Assembly: GCF_000336955.1 (NCBI RefSeq)
Contig: NZ_AOLI01000033.1
Span: 1 to 64,000 of the forward strand
Source of the DNA: Haloferax larsenii JCM 13917
Lineage (GTDB): Archaea; Halobacteriota; Halobacteria; Halobacteriales; Haloferacaceae
Reading direction: 5' to 3'
DNA: 64,000 nt
Shown here: positions 24,666 to 33,775 of the stretch, piece after piece
How positions within the stretch are numbered: the first letter of the stretch is position 1
Layout of the letters: each line of letters starts with the position of its first letter
Position numbers and translations under genes: made by a program
The notes under the pieces: model-generated
Seen by the model: only the letters and a program-made list of their open reading frames with translations
What the model was told of the DNA's origin: nothing
The model's database searches: none

Positions 24666-25514
24666 ATGTCTGGTGAAACTATTAACGAAGAAGAGACATC
24701 GAACGGTGAAACGCCGACGACGTTCGCTCGGGCGCGCCTCTATACGTTCTATCTGCTCGCGCTCGTGACGCTCGGGATGGCGGCCGCGTTCGTCACTGAA
24801 CTGCTGTCGTACTCGATACTCGGCTGGGGTGCGGGCGGCGAAGAACTCGGGATACACCGCTTGCACCTCATGGTCATCGCATCGACCGTCTGGATGATTA
24901 TCCTCGGCGTCGCGGCGCAACTGTACCGCCCGCTGAAGCGTGTGGCACTGATGCAAATCGCGTTCGCCGTGACGACGCTCGTCCTCGCCGGGACGATTAT
25001 CGGAAACGGCCCGGTCGAAGAGGTTGTGCCGTTCTTCGTGCTGACCGGTCTGATGACGCTGTTCCACCCGGCGGGACGCGACGTTCTCTCGGTCGGTGAC
25101 GAATACAGTCCGGCACTGCTCGGCCTCGTCGCCGTCGCATCGGTTCCCGTGTTGGCCTTCGCAGTGAACCAGTTCGGGCTTCAGAGTACCGGCGATAGCC
25201 ACGCCATGATGGGCCACTACATGGAGATGGCGGTCATGTCTATCGTACTCCTCTTGACGGGGCTCGTCGCCGCCGCAGGCGCACCCGGCCACCGTATCGT
25301 CGCGTGGTTCTCTGCGGGCCTCGCAGTCTACTTCGGCGCGCTCTCGCTGACGTTCCCGGCGCAAGCGTCGAGCATCGATGCCGTCTGGGCTGTCGCACTC
25401 GTCGCGTGGGGGTTGGCGTTCGTCGCCACGAGCGAACTCCGCGTGAGCGGCCGGACCTCACTCGCACAGGAACGGCCGCTGTCGATGCCGGGGAGCCCTC
25501 GGACGCCAGAGTAG
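24666..25514 (+). CDS. Eight-helix membrane protein
   Basis: A 282-residue integral membrane protein with eight predicted transmembrane helices spaced through residues about 20-265 and short loops. Histidines fall near helix ends (IHRLHLM near residue 60, SHAMMGHYMEM near 180), so a haem or metal site is conceivable, as in cytochrome-type membrane proteins, but I cannot assign a family. The ATG at 24666 follows an AT-rich promoter region; an in-frame ATG at 24627 is also possible. Confidence 0.75.
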   Translation: MSGETINEEETSNGETPTTFARARLYTFYLLALVTLGMAAAFVTELLSYSILGWGAGGEELGIHRLHLMVIASTVWMIILGVAAQLYRPLKRVALMQIAFAVTTLVLAGTIIGNGPVEEVVPFFVLTGLMTLFHPAGRDVLSVGDEYSPALLGLVAVASVPVLAFAVNQFGLQSTGDSHAMMGHYMEMAVMSIVLLLTGLVAAAGAPGHRIVAWFSAGLAVYFGALSLTFPAQASSIDAVWAVALVAWGLAFVATSELRVSGRTSLAQERPLSMPGSPRTPE

Positions 25515-25660
25515 CACAGACGAGCAGTCGTTTCGGATGTGCTCTCTTCGCCCGGCGAAACTCGCCGCAGTCTCGGTCAGCAGACGGAGTCCGTCGTATA
25601 TCGCCGCAAACGCGCGTGCAGAGACGAACCTTCTTATGCTTATCTTGGATATCGTGAGGT

Positions 25661-27010
25661 ATGGGTTTGTTCGACCGACTCCGCGGTAAGGACCATCCGC
25701 GTGTCGCTTTCATCGGCATCGACGGGGTGCCCTTTAGTCTCCTCTCTGACCACCCTGAAGAGTTCCCCAACGTCGCGGCACTGGCCGACGAAGGCGCTGC
25801 CGGTGCCATCGACAGCATCGTCCCTCCCGAATCCAGCGCGTGTTGGCCGGCACTCACGACCGGTGTCAACCCCGGCGAGACCGGCGTCTACGGCTTCCAG
25901 GACCGCGAAGTTCGGTCGTACGACACGTACGTCCCGATGGGTCGCGACGTCCAGGCCACGCGTGTCTGGGACCGCGTCACCGACGCTGGCCGCGACGCGA
26001 CCGTGATGAACGTCCCTGTGACGTTCCCGCCGCAGCGAAACGTCCAGCGCATGGTCTCTGGCTTCCTCTCGCCGGGCGTCGACAAGGCGGCGTTCCCCGA
26101 CGAACTCCGAGACACGCTTCAGGACATCGGCTATAAAATCGACGTCAACGCCAAACTCGGACACAAAGACGACAAGTCCGACTTCGTCGAGGACGCCCAC
26201 GAGACGCTCGACAAGCGCTACGAGGCGTTCACACACTACCTCGAAAAAGACGACTGGGACCTCTTTTTCGGCGTCTTCATGACGACCGACCGTCTCAACC
26301 ACTTCCTCTTCAAGGACTACGAGCGCGACGGCGAGAACAAAGACGCCTTCATGGAGTTCTACCGGAAGGTCGACGACTACCTCGGCAAGATTCGCGACCT
26401 CCTTCCCGAGGACGTGACGCTCGTCGTCGCGTCCGACCACGGCTTCACGTCGCTCGACTACGAGGTCCACTGCAACACGTGGCTCGAAGAGAACGGGTGG
26501 CTCTCCTACGAGGACGACGACCACGAGGCGCTCTCGGACATCGCCGAAGAGTCCCGCGCGTACTCGCTCATCCCCGGTCGCTTCTTCATCAACCTCGAAG
26601 ACCGCGAACCCCGCGGTTCCGTCCCGCAGGACGAGTACGAGGACGTCCGCGACGAACTGAAAGCCGAACTCGAAGCACTCGAAGGCCCAGACGGCAAGAA
26701 AGTCGCAGACCGCGTCGTCGTCAAAGAAGAGGCCTTCCGCGGCGACCACGACGATATCGCACCCGACCTCGTCGTCATCCCGAACCACGGCTTCGACCTC
26801 AAGTCCGGGTTCAAGGGCCACGACGAAGTCTTCGGTATCGGCCCGCGAAACGGGATGCACAGCTTCGACAACGCGACGCTGCTCATCGACAACCCCGACG
26901 CCGAAATCGAAGACGCCGACCTCTACGACATCGCACCGACCATCCTCGACCTGATGGAAATCGACTACGCGCGCACCGAACTCGACGGCGCGAGTCTCGT
27001 CCACCAGTAA
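25661..27010 (+). CDS. Alkaline-phosphatase superfamily phosphodiesterase/nucleotide pyrophosphatase
   Basis: A 449-residue member of the type I phosphodiesterase/nucleotide pyrophosphatase family. Metal and catalytic motifs are RVAFIGIDGVPFSLL (Asp), ESSACWPALTTG (the nucleophile, Ser or Thr, in this loop), FFGVFMTTDRLNHFLF (Asp, His), LVVASDHGFTS (Asp-His pair) and the later FKGHDEV with the last His. There is no signal peptide, so it acts in the cytosol or at the inner membrane face. The substrate is unknown; related haloarchaeal proteins are often near glycosylation genes, but none is seen here. A TATA-like CTTATGCTTAT lies about 25 bp before the ATG. Confidence 0.9.
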   Translation: MGLFDRLRGKDHPRVAFIGIDGVPFSLLSDHPEEFPNVAALADEGAAGAIDSIVPPESSACWPALTTGVNPGETGVYGFQDREVRSYDTYVPMGRDVQATRVWDRVTDAGRDATVMNVPVTFPPQRNVQRMVSGFLSPGVDKAAFPDELRDTLQDIGYKIDVNAKLGHKDDKSDFVEDAHETLDKRYEAFTHYLEKDDWDLFFGVFMTTDRLNHFLFKDYERDGENKDAFMEFYRKVDDYLGKIRDLLPEDVTLVVASDHGFTSLDYEVHCNTWLEENGWLSYEDDDHEALSDIAEESRAYSLIPGRFFINLEDREPRGSVPQDEYEDVRDELKAELEALEGPDGKKVADRVVVKEEAFRGDHDDIAPDLVVIPNHGFDLKSGFKGHDEVFGIGPRNGMHSFDNATLLIDNPDAEIEDADLYDIAPTILDLMEIDYARTELDGASLVHQ

Positions 27011-27101
27011 CGCGAGCGAATCGTCTCTCAGTCGAACGCGGTATCGTCGAAAACCGGTCTTTCTTTCACGACTCAGCTACCGACCAGCGCGAGCGCGCCG
27101 C

Positions 27102-28184
27102 TCAGATAAGGTCGTCTATCTTGTCGTTCTGCCACATCTCACTCGGGTCCTCGCGCGTCTCGTTTTCCGCCTCGTCGATGGCCTCGCGAGCGCGCTCCAT
27201 GAACGACTCGACGCGCTCGGAGCGCTCGACACCGCCCATGAGGACGAGTGCCGCGAGTCGGTCACTCTGAAGCGGGAAGTCGCCACCGCGAACCTGTAGA
27301 CTTCCGGTCTCTTCCTCGACCCACCGTCGGGCGCGCTCGACACCTTTTCGCGGAATCGAATCGGGCTTTCCGGCGACGACGACGAGCGCGGAGTCCGCGT
27401 CGCTCGCGTCCGGGAGGCTCGTCCCCGTCAGGACAGCACGGCGGACGATGCTCATCACGGCGTTGATGTTCTCTTCTGCCTTCGGTGCCGCTTCGGCGCT
27501 CGCGTAGCCGAGTGCCGCGATACCCCCGGCACGAAGGGTGTTGATAACCTCGGACGAGTCGACGACGCTCTCGCCGACACCTTCGGTCGCCTCGCCGGAG
27601 GCGAGCAGGAGGCCGACGCGACGGGCGATAGCCTCGTTTATCGCGTCGAACCCTTCGCTCATCGACTCGCCAGACGACCGGAAGGCGTCGTTGTCGACGA
27701 GGAGCACGGCGTCCGACTCACGAGCGACGGTCTTGAGCGACCGACCGGCGTTCACCTGATACATCGCGCCTTCGTCCTCGCCGGGAAGGATGCCGAGGAC
27801 GTAGACCGGGATGTCGTAGATTCGCTGGAGTTCCTTCGCGAGGACGGGCGCACCACCGGAACCGGACCCCCCACCGAGTCCGGCGACGATGAATATCGAC
27901 TCGGCTTCGGCCGTGACACGACCGTCGAGCGCCGAGAGTACTTCCGTCTTGTCCGCTTGCATGACTTCGGCACCGAGTTCGTTGTCGCCGCCGACGCCGT
28001 GGCCGTTGACACGGTCCTGTCCGATGAGGACCGTCTCGAACGGTAGTTGCGTGAGGTCTGCCTTTGCGGTGTTAACACCGACTGCACCGAGGACAGCACC
28101 GAATCCCATTCGCTCGTCGAACGACTGGAGGGCCGCCGTGAGCTTCCCACCCGCTTGGCCGAGACCAATCAGGACTGTCTTCAT
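27102..28184 (-). CDS. cetZ2: CetZ tubulin-like protein (CetZ2 type)
   Basis: A 360-residue tubulin-superfamily GTPase. CetZ proteins control cell shape and motility in Haloferax rather than division; CetZ1 is needed for rod development. Visible motifs are VLIGLGQAGGKLTAAL (start), GVNTAKADL, GGDNELGAEVM and the signature AGLGGGSGSGGAP (about 108-120). The C-terminal region ends in an acidic helix DEAENETREDPSEMWQNDKIDDLI. I call it CetZ2 from its place in the ftsZ1-cct3 neighbourhood as I remember it for H. volcanii; the paralogue number could be wrong. The ATG at 28184 is the family start. It is divergent from the pilus cluster, 195 bp apart. Confidence 0.93.
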   Translation of the reverse strand: MKTVLIGLGQAGGKLTAALQSFDERMGFGAVLGAVGVNTAKADLTQLPFETVLIGQDRVNGHGVGGDNELGAEVMQADKTEVLSALDGRVTAEAESIFIVAGLGGGSGSGGAPVLAKELQRIYDIPVYVLGILPGEDEGAMYQVNAGRSLKTVARESDAVLLVDNDAFRSSGESMSEGFDAINEAIARRVGLLLASGEATEGVGESVVDSSEVINTLRAGGIAALGYASAEAAPKAEENINAVMSIVRRAVLTGTSLPDASDADSALVVVAGKPDSIPRKGVERARRWVEEETGSLQVRGGDFPLQSDRLAALVLMGGVERSERVESFMERAREAIDEAENETREDPSEMWQNDKIDDLI

Positions 28185-28344
28185 ATCCAACACCACTCTG
28201 GGGTCGCTCTTCAACGTTCCCCACGCGAGTCGGGGCCCGCTCGGAAGCGGGTGGCTGCCGCGTTTGGGGGTGGACGACTGCACCCTCTCGAAAGCGAGCG
28301 ACCGCACCTGTCTGTAGCTCCGTGGCGACACCCAACCGAGACGC

Positions 28345-28381
28345 AGGTTTATCCCATATGACGGGACCACCCCGGCGTATG
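28345..28381 (+). promoter_or_regulatory. Pilus-cluster promoter cassette, copy 1
   Basis: A 37-bp element ending exactly at the ATG of the coiled-coil gene. It starts AGGTT, has a TATA-like TTTAT, then ACGGGACCACCCCG and ATG. It aligns without gaps with copies at 29384 and 33181. Confidence 0.8.
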
Positions 28382-28891
28382 ACACGCACCACCGGTCACA
28401 CGACCACCGAGGACAGGAACCGAACGTCGTCGGATGCCGCGGCCGCCGACCGAACAGCAGAACTCGTCGCTCGCCTCGACGCCGTCGAACGGACACTGAC
28501 GGGGACCGACGCGCCCGTCTCGGACCTCGAAGACCTCGCTGCGGTCGAAGAACGCGTCTCGGACCTCGAATCGACCGTCGAGACGCTCACCGAGCGCATG
28601 GACGACATCGACGCTGCGACGCAGGCCATCCGCGGGTACCTCGGCGGCGTTCGCGCGGTCAACGAGTCGGTCGAGCGCCGGGCGGACGCGGCACTCGCTA
28701 AAGCCGAGTCGCTGGAAGCCGCCCTCGTCGACGAATCCGATGCCGCGCGCCAGCAATCGTCGATAGCGCAGGCGACGGCGTCTCCCGAGCCAACCGATAG
28801 TGTCGAACACGGCTCGGTCGATTCCACCGCTGGCGACGACGCGGACGCCCCGAACAGCGGTCTGGCTTCTCGCCTCCGCGACGTGCTGTGA
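28379..28891 (+). CDS. Coiled-coil protein of the pilus cluster
   Basis: A 170-residue acidic soluble protein. Residues about 25-110 form heptad-type helices (LVARLDAVERTLTGTD, VEERVSDLESTVETLTERMDDID), ending near a short GYLGGVRAVNESVERR segment. The last part is disordered. It probably assists assembly of the PilB/PilC machine. The next gene starts inside its stop (GTGA), so both are co-translated. I use the ATG at 28379, leaderless behind promoter copy 1. No enzymatic motif. I do not know a name. Confidence 0.8.
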   Translation: MTRTTGHTTTEDRNRTSSDAAAADRTAELVARLDAVERTLTGTDAPVSDLEDLAAVEERVSDLESTVETLTERMDDIDAATQAIRGYLGGVRAVNESVERRADAALAKAESLEAALVDESDAARQQSSIAQATASPEPTDSVEHGSVDSTAGDDADAPNSGLASRLRDVL

Positions 28892-29328
28892 TTCGCGTCG
28901 TCATCGCGTGTTGTCTCGCCGTGGCGATTGCGGGCGTTGCGTTCCCAGCGGCCGACGCCGCCAGAGCGGATGCGACCGCCGTCAGCGTCGGGTCGATGGC
29001 AGACACGCTCGCACAGGCGGCCACCTCGCTCGCGACGACCGAAGACCCGCCACCGGTCGGTCTCGACGGTGCTCGGAGACGTGTCGTTCTCGACGTTCCC
29101 TCTGGGTCGTGGCGGTCGGCGCGCGTCTCTCAACTCACGATTCGCGGCGGCGACGGTGTCGAACTCACGGCGACGACAGCGGGAGGCCCGACTGTCGTTC
29201 GTCGCGTCGGTGGACCACGCGTTCACGTGGTCGGCGAACGACTCTCGCTGGGTCCCGGCACGCACACGCTCGACCTCACGCTCCAGTCCGATTCGCGCGG
29301 CTCGGTCGTCGTGGTCGAACCGGCGTGA
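28888..29328 (+). CDS. Exported protein of the pilus cluster
   Basis: A 146-residue protein with a clear N-terminal signal peptide (MIRVVIACCLAVAIAGVAF, then PAADAARADA), so it is exported. The mature part is beta-rich, with segments such as LVVLDVPSGS-like RRVVLDVPSGSWRS and SQLTIRGGDG, typical of an extracellular beta-sandwich. The start is GTG, overlapping the previous stop by four bases. Likely a surface component or periplasm-side accessory of the pilus; no known domain is recognised. Confidence 0.78.
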   Translation: MIRVVIACCLAVAIAGVAFPAADAARADATAVSVGSMADTLAQAATSLATTEDPPPVGLDGARRRVVLDVPSGSWRSARVSQLTIRGGDGVELTATTAGGPTVVRRVGGPRVHVVGERLSLGPGTHTLDLTLQSDSRGSVVVVEPA

Positions 29329-29383
29329 ATCGGCGTTCACAACCCCACTGTTCGACCGTTTTCACTCTCAATTCTCCGGGCGT

Positions 29384-29420
29384 AGGTTCAAATACCCGAA
29401 CGGGACCACGCCGGTGTATG
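29384..29420 (+). promoter_or_regulatory. Pilus-cluster promoter cassette, copy 2
   Basis: AGGTTCAAATACCCGAACGG at the 5' end, then GACCACGCCGG, ending at the ATG of the PilB-type gene. Same length and phase as the other two copies. Confidence 0.8.
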
Positions 29421-31436
29421 CCTCTCGACCTCGCCGCCGCACTCGGACTCGACGACACCTCGTCGCCCGATGCAGGACGGTCTCTCTCGCGCACGGTGTC
29501 TGACTACCTCGGGGATTCACCCGTCGCGGATTCCCTTCCTGATTCGCTCGTCACTTCGGGCGACGCCGACTCGTCTCCGGCGTGCGACTGTGCGCCGACG
29601 TTTTCGACCCCGACCGACGACCTGCACGACGACGATGCGGTGCTTCTCGTCGATGCGAGCACGTGCCCGTACGGCGGGTCGCTCGCAACCTCGCCGTCGT
29701 GTCGGGCGACGGCAATCGGTGCGCTGGAGGACCGCGACGCCGATTCGGTCGTCGTCCGCCAAGGCGGCCGAGAGTGGCGGTACGACGACGCCTCGACCGC
29801 GCTCCTCGTCGCTGCCGGACGATTCGCCGAACGCGTCGGCTTTCGTGACGACCGACTGGCCGAACGCGCTCGCCGCGACCCGCTCGCCGCCGCGCACGAG
29901 GCAACCGGCCGAGCGGGACCGGTCAAGCGCGCCGCCGTCGAAACCGGCCTCACCGAGGGAGCGGCCCGCGCCGCCGACTACGACGACGCGCTCCGCGCTG
30001 TCGTCGGGCCGACGATTGCCCGCTCGCGCGTCGACCCGAAACCGCCAGCAGACGCGCGACTCGTCTCCACCAGCGAACTCGACTCGGGTGCGGTCGCCCG
30101 CCGGTACGAGGCTCCGAACGGCCCCGTTTACCACCTCGACCCGCTGGCGTCGACGCTCGATGCCGACTCGGCGCAGACGCTCGCAGACGCTCACGACGCG
30201 CTCGCACAGGGTCGCGTCGAGGCCGGTGAGCGAGCGCCCGGACGCGCGGTTCGTCTCGTCGCCGACGCCGACGACCCGGTCGACGTGCTCACGTCGATTC
30301 TGGCGAAGCACACCCACGGCCACGGCGTCCTCGACGACCTGTTTTCCGACCCGGCGGTCTCGGACGTGTACGTCTCGACGCCAGCGGACGAGAACCCGAT
30401 TCGCGTCGTCGTCGATGGCGAGTCGATGCCGACGAACGTCCGACTCGTCCCCGGCGGTGCCGAGTCGTTGGCGTCGCGCCTCCGTCGCGTGAGCGGCGCG
30501 TCGTTCTCCCGTGCGGACCCGACGCTCGACACCGTCGTCGAAGCTGGCGGGGCGACGGTCCGCGTCGCGGGCGTGACCGCACCTGCAAGTGACGGCCTCG
30601 GGTTCGCGTTCCGCAGACACGACGAGACACCGCTGACGCTCCCCGCACTGGTGGAAAACGGAACCGTCTCGGCCGACGCCGCCGCCCTCTGCTCGCTTGC
30701 TGTCGAGCGCGGTGCGTCGGTCCTCGTCGCCGGCGCACGCGGAGCGGGGAAGACGACCTTCCTCGGTTCGCTCGTCTGGGAACTGCCCGCCTCGGTTCGG
30801 ACGGTTCTCATCGAGGACACGCCCGAGCTTCCGGCGGCGGCACTTCGCGCCGCAGATAGAGACGTACAGACGCTTCGAACCGACACGACTGGCGGGCCAG
30901 AACCGACGCCGCAGGAGGCCCTCCACGCCGCGCTCAGACTGGGTGACGGTGCGCTCGCAGTTGGCGAAGTTCGCGGCGAGGAGGCGTCAGTGCTCTACGA
31001 GGCGATGCGCGTCGGCGCGAGCGCGAGCGCCGTCCTCGGGACGATTCACGGCGACGGAGCGGCCGACGTGCGCGAGCGGGTCGTTTCGGACCTCGGCGTC
31101 CCGGCTTCGTCGTTCGCCGCGACCGACCTCGTCGTCACCTGTGAACGCGCCGACGACCACCGCGTCGCCCGCATCGAGGAGGTGCGCCCGACCGACGGCG
31201 ACGCGTCGTTCGAGACGCTGTTCTCGCACGATGGGGCGTCGCTCACGCCGACCGGGTGTGTCTCGCGCGGTAACAGCGCCGCAATCGAGTCGCTCGCGCG
31301 ACCGGGCGAGTCGTACGCCGACGTGCTCGATGCAATCGACGAGCGCGCACGCCGACTCGAATCGCTCGCCGTGACGGGCAGAACGACGCCAACTGACCTC
31401 GCCGACGCCCGCGCAGGGGGTGTGTCCCGATGCTGA
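29418..31436 (+). CDS. PilB/TadA-type secretion ATPase
   Basis: A 672-residue ATPase that powers archaeal pilus assembly from the cytosolic face. The N-terminal 300 residues are a cluster-specific region with Cys-rich pieces (ACDCAPTF, TCPYGG). The GspE/TadA core begins with VLTSILAKHTHGHGVLDDLFSD; the Walker A loop is GARGAGKTTF near residue 441, the Asp box follows in RTVLIEDTPELP, Walker B in LAVGEVRGEEASVLYEAM and the His box in LGTIHGDG near residue 541. The C-terminal 80 residues are Ala/Arg/Ser-rich. The start is the ATG under promoter copy 2. Overlaps pilC by seven bases. Confidence 0.92.
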   Translation: MPLDLAAALGLDDTSSPDAGRSLSRTVSDYLGDSPVADSLPDSLVTSGDADSSPACDCAPTFSTPTDDLHDDDAVLLVDASTCPYGGSLATSPSCRATAIGALEDRDADSVVVRQGGREWRYDDASTALLVAAGRFAERVGFRDDRLAERARRDPLAAAHEATGRAGPVKRAAVETGLTEGAARAADYDDALRAVVGPTIARSRVDPKPPADARLVSTSELDSGAVARRYEAPNGPVYHLDPLASTLDADSAQTLADAHDALAQGRVEAGERAPGRAVRLVADADDPVDVLTSILAKHTHGHGVLDDLFSDPAVSDVYVSTPADENPIRVVVDGESMPTNVRLVPGGAESLASRLRRVSGASFSRADPTLDTVVEAGGATVRVAGVTAPASDGLGFAFRRHDETPLTLPALVENGTVSADAAALCSLAVERGASVLVAGARGAGKTTFLGSLVWELPASVRTVLIEDTPELPAAALRAADRDVQTLRTDTTGGPEPTPQEALHAALRLGDGALAVGEVRGEEASVLYEAMRVGASASAVLGTIHGDGAADVRERVVSDLGVPASSFAATDLVVTCERADDHRVARIEEVRPTDGDASFETLFSHDGASLTPTGCVSRGNSAAIESLARPGESYADVLDAIDERARRLESLAVTGRTTPTDLADARAGGVSRC

Positions 31437-33163
31437 ACGGGGCGACGCGAACGATGGTCAACACCGCCCTGCCAGCACTTGCACGGCTCTCGCCGGTCTC
31501 TGTCGACCCCGGCGACGAGCTAACCCAATCGCTGGCGTTTCTCACCGCCGACCTCGACGCCCAGACCGTCGTTGATGCCGGATACGGCGCGAGCGTTCCG
31601 GCCGGTCTCGTCGGCGGTCTGCTCGCGGCGCTCGTCGGCGTCCCGCCCCTGACCATCGGACTCGTCTTCCTCGCCGTAGCGATGGGTGCGACGCACGCGA
31701 TTCACACCGCTCCGGTCTGGCTCGCCAGACTCCACCGAACGCGGGCACTCGGCCGCGCGCCGGAACTCGTCGGGCGACTCGTGCTTCGGATGCGACTCGA
31801 ACCGTCTGTCGAGCGCGCGGCGGTGTTCGCCGCGAACGCTGGCGACGACGCCTTGGCGAACTCGCTGGACACGCACGTCGAACGCGCCCGCGGAACGCCG
31901 ACCAGCGGCCTCGGCGAGTTCGCCGCCGCGTGGCGCTCGTGGTTCCCCGCGCTCGACCGAGCGACCGCGCTCGTCGAAACTGCCGCGGACGTGCCTGCCG
32001 GCGAACGAGACCGAACACTCGAACGAGCCCACGAGGTCGTTCGCGTCGAGACGCGTGACCGACTCGCCACGTTCGTCGGTGAGGTTCGCGGACCGATTAC
32101 CGCCGTGTACGCGTTCGGCGTCTTGCTCCCGCTCGCACTGGTCGGGGCGCTCCCGGCGGCCCGCGTCGCTGGCGTCGGCGTCGGTGTCGCTCACGTCGTC
32201 GCGCTCTACGATATCGTCCTTCCGGTGTGTCTCTTCGCTGCTGTCGCGTGGGTACTGGTTCGCCGTCCCGTCGCGTTTGCACCGCTCTCTATCGACGCCT
32301 CGAACCCGGCGGTCGAGGATACCCGACTGCTGGCTGCTGTCGCCGGTCTCGTCGCCGGTGGGGCCGGATTCGTCGGTGCCAACGCGCTCGTCGCGCCGTG
32401 GGCCGCGCCACTCGGGGCAGTCGGACTCGCGTCGGGTGCGGCGCTCGTCGTCGGCTCCCGCCCGGTCGTCAAACTCCGCGAACGGGTTCGAGCGGTCGAA
32501 GACGGACTCTCGGACGCGATGTACCTCGTCGGCAGGGCTGTCGGTGAGGGCGAAGCCGTCGAATCGGCGCTCGCCCGCGCCGCAGAGACGACACCCGGCG
32601 CGACCGGGGACCTGCTCTCCGACGCTGTCGGCGTTCAGCGCCGACTTCGGGTTGGCGTCGTCGACTCGTTCTGCGGCGACCACGGCGTTCTCGAATCGCT
32701 GCCGAGCCCGCGTGTCGCCAGCGTCGTGACGCTCCTCGGACTCGCCGCACACGAGGGCCGACCTGCGGGTCGCGCCATCGTCTCGATGGCCGACCAACTC
32801 GACGCACTCGCCCGACTGGACGCCGAGGCTCGCCGCGAACTCGCGACCGTGACCGAGACGCTGTCGAACACGGCGTCCGTCTTCGGGCCGCTCGTTGCTG
32901 GCGCGACGGTCGCCCTCGCCGATGGCATGGCTCCGGCGCGAACGCTCGACCAGACTGCCGTCACTGCACCGCTGGCAACAGCCGACCTCGGGCTGGCGGT
33001 CGGCGTCTACGTTCTCCTCTCTGCGGTGCTTCTGACGACGCTCTCGGTCGGCGTGGCGAACGGACTGGACCGTCACCTCGTTGCGACCCGCGTCGGGCGC
33101 GCGCTCCTCTCGGCGACCGTGACGTTCCTCGCTGCGTTCGTCGCCGCAGGGACGCTGCTCTGA
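31430..33163 (+). CDS. PilC/TadC-type membrane platform (T2SS F family)
   Basis: A 577-residue inner-membrane protein of the type II secretion F/TadC fold, the platform on which the ATPase acts. Residues about 45-85 are the first membrane helices, 220-345 the central set, and 480-577 the last set, with two cytosolic F-domains between them (about 90-210 and 345-475). Each F-domain shows family motifs: ALGRAPELVGRLVLRMRLEPSVERA and GLSDAMYLVGRAVGEGEAVESAL. Start ATG overlaps the PilB end, so the two are co-translated and probably assembled together. Confidence 0.9.
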   Translation: MLNGATRTMVNTALPALARLSPVSVDPGDELTQSLAFLTADLDAQTVVDAGYGASVPAGLVGGLLAALVGVPPLTIGLVFLAVAMGATHAIHTAPVWLARLHRTRALGRAPELVGRLVLRMRLEPSVERAAVFAANAGDDALANSLDTHVERARGTPTSGLGEFAAAWRSWFPALDRATALVETAADVPAGERDRTLERAHEVVRVETRDRLATFVGEVRGPITAVYAFGVLLPLALVGALPAARVAGVGVGVAHVVALYDIVLPVCLFAAVAWVLVRRPVAFAPLSIDASNPAVEDTRLLAAVAGLVAGGAGFVGANALVAPWAAPLGAVGLASGAALVVGSRPVVKLRERVRAVEDGLSDAMYLVGRAVGEGEAVESALARAAETTPGATGDLLSDAVGVQRRLRVGVVDSFCGDHGVLESLPSPRVASVVTLLGLAAHEGRPAGRAIVSMADQLDALARLDAEARRELATVTETLSNTASVFGPLVAGATVALADGMAPARTLDQTAVTAPLATADLGLAVGVYVLLSAVLLTTLSVGVANGLDRHLVATRVGRALLSATVTFLAAFVAAGTLL

Positions 33164-33180
33164 TACCCTGCCCGGTGCTG

Positions 33181-33217
33181 AGGTTTATATACTCGAACGG
33201 GACCACCCCGTGCTATG
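33181..33217 (+). promoter_or_regulatory. Pilus-cluster promoter cassette, copy 3
   Basis: AGGTTTATATACTCGAACGG then GACCACCCCGTGCT and ATG; clear TATA (TTTATATA). Same length and phase as copies 1 and 2. Confidence 0.85.
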
Positions 33218-33775
33218 TTGGACGTTCCGTTCGAATCGATGTACACGCTGGTCGCGCTCTCGGTGGGTGCCACGCTCCTCGTCGGCGTCGTGGCAGGACT
33301 CCCGACGACGCCGGCACCGGACGCGCAGGAGGTCGCCGAGACCATCGACGACGTCGCAGTCGCCGAGTACGACGCGACGGCCGAGATTCCGCTCGGAGCG
33401 GCCGAAATTCGGCTCGGCCCGCAGCGAATCGGCCTGCGGAACGACGGCGGTGCCGCGCACGCGACACTCGCCTTCGGCCCTGTCGTCCCCACCACGTTGG
33501 ATTCGCGGCTCGGTGCTGTCGCCACGGGCGCAGCCCCGAGCGACGTCTTCGAGTCGCCAGCCGCATTCCGGGAGGCTGCTGCCGAGTCCCGCGAGGTCTC
33601 GGCCGCAACTCACGAGGCTGCGACCACAATCCGCGGCCCCGCGACTGCGACCGCAACCCGTAACTCCACGACTGCGACCCACGAACCCGGTCGCTCGTGG
33701 CGTCCTGCCCCTGAATCGCTCGTCGTCCGTCACGTCACTTGGGAGGGAGTCGATGTCACTATCGTCGCAGCGTAG
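33215..33775 (+). CDS. Membrane-anchored surface protein of the pilus cluster
   Basis: A 186-residue protein with one N-terminal membrane helix (VALSVGATLLVGVVAGL, about residues 12-28), an extracellular mostly beta segment (AEIPLGAAEIRLGPQRIGLRNDG), a Thr/Ala-rich stretch, and a short C-terminal strand. Probably a minor pilin or anchor. It overlaps the next gene by 23 bases. No named family is certain to me. Confidence 0.75.
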   Translation: MLDVPFESMYTLVALSVGATLLVGVVAGLPTTPAPDAQEVAETIDDVAVAEYDATAEIPLGAAEIRLGPQRIGLRNDGGAAHATLAFGPVVPTTLDSRLGAVATGAAPSDVFESPAAFREAAAESREVSAATHEAATTIRGPATATATRNSTTATHEPGRSWRPAPESLVVRHVTWEGVDVTIVAA

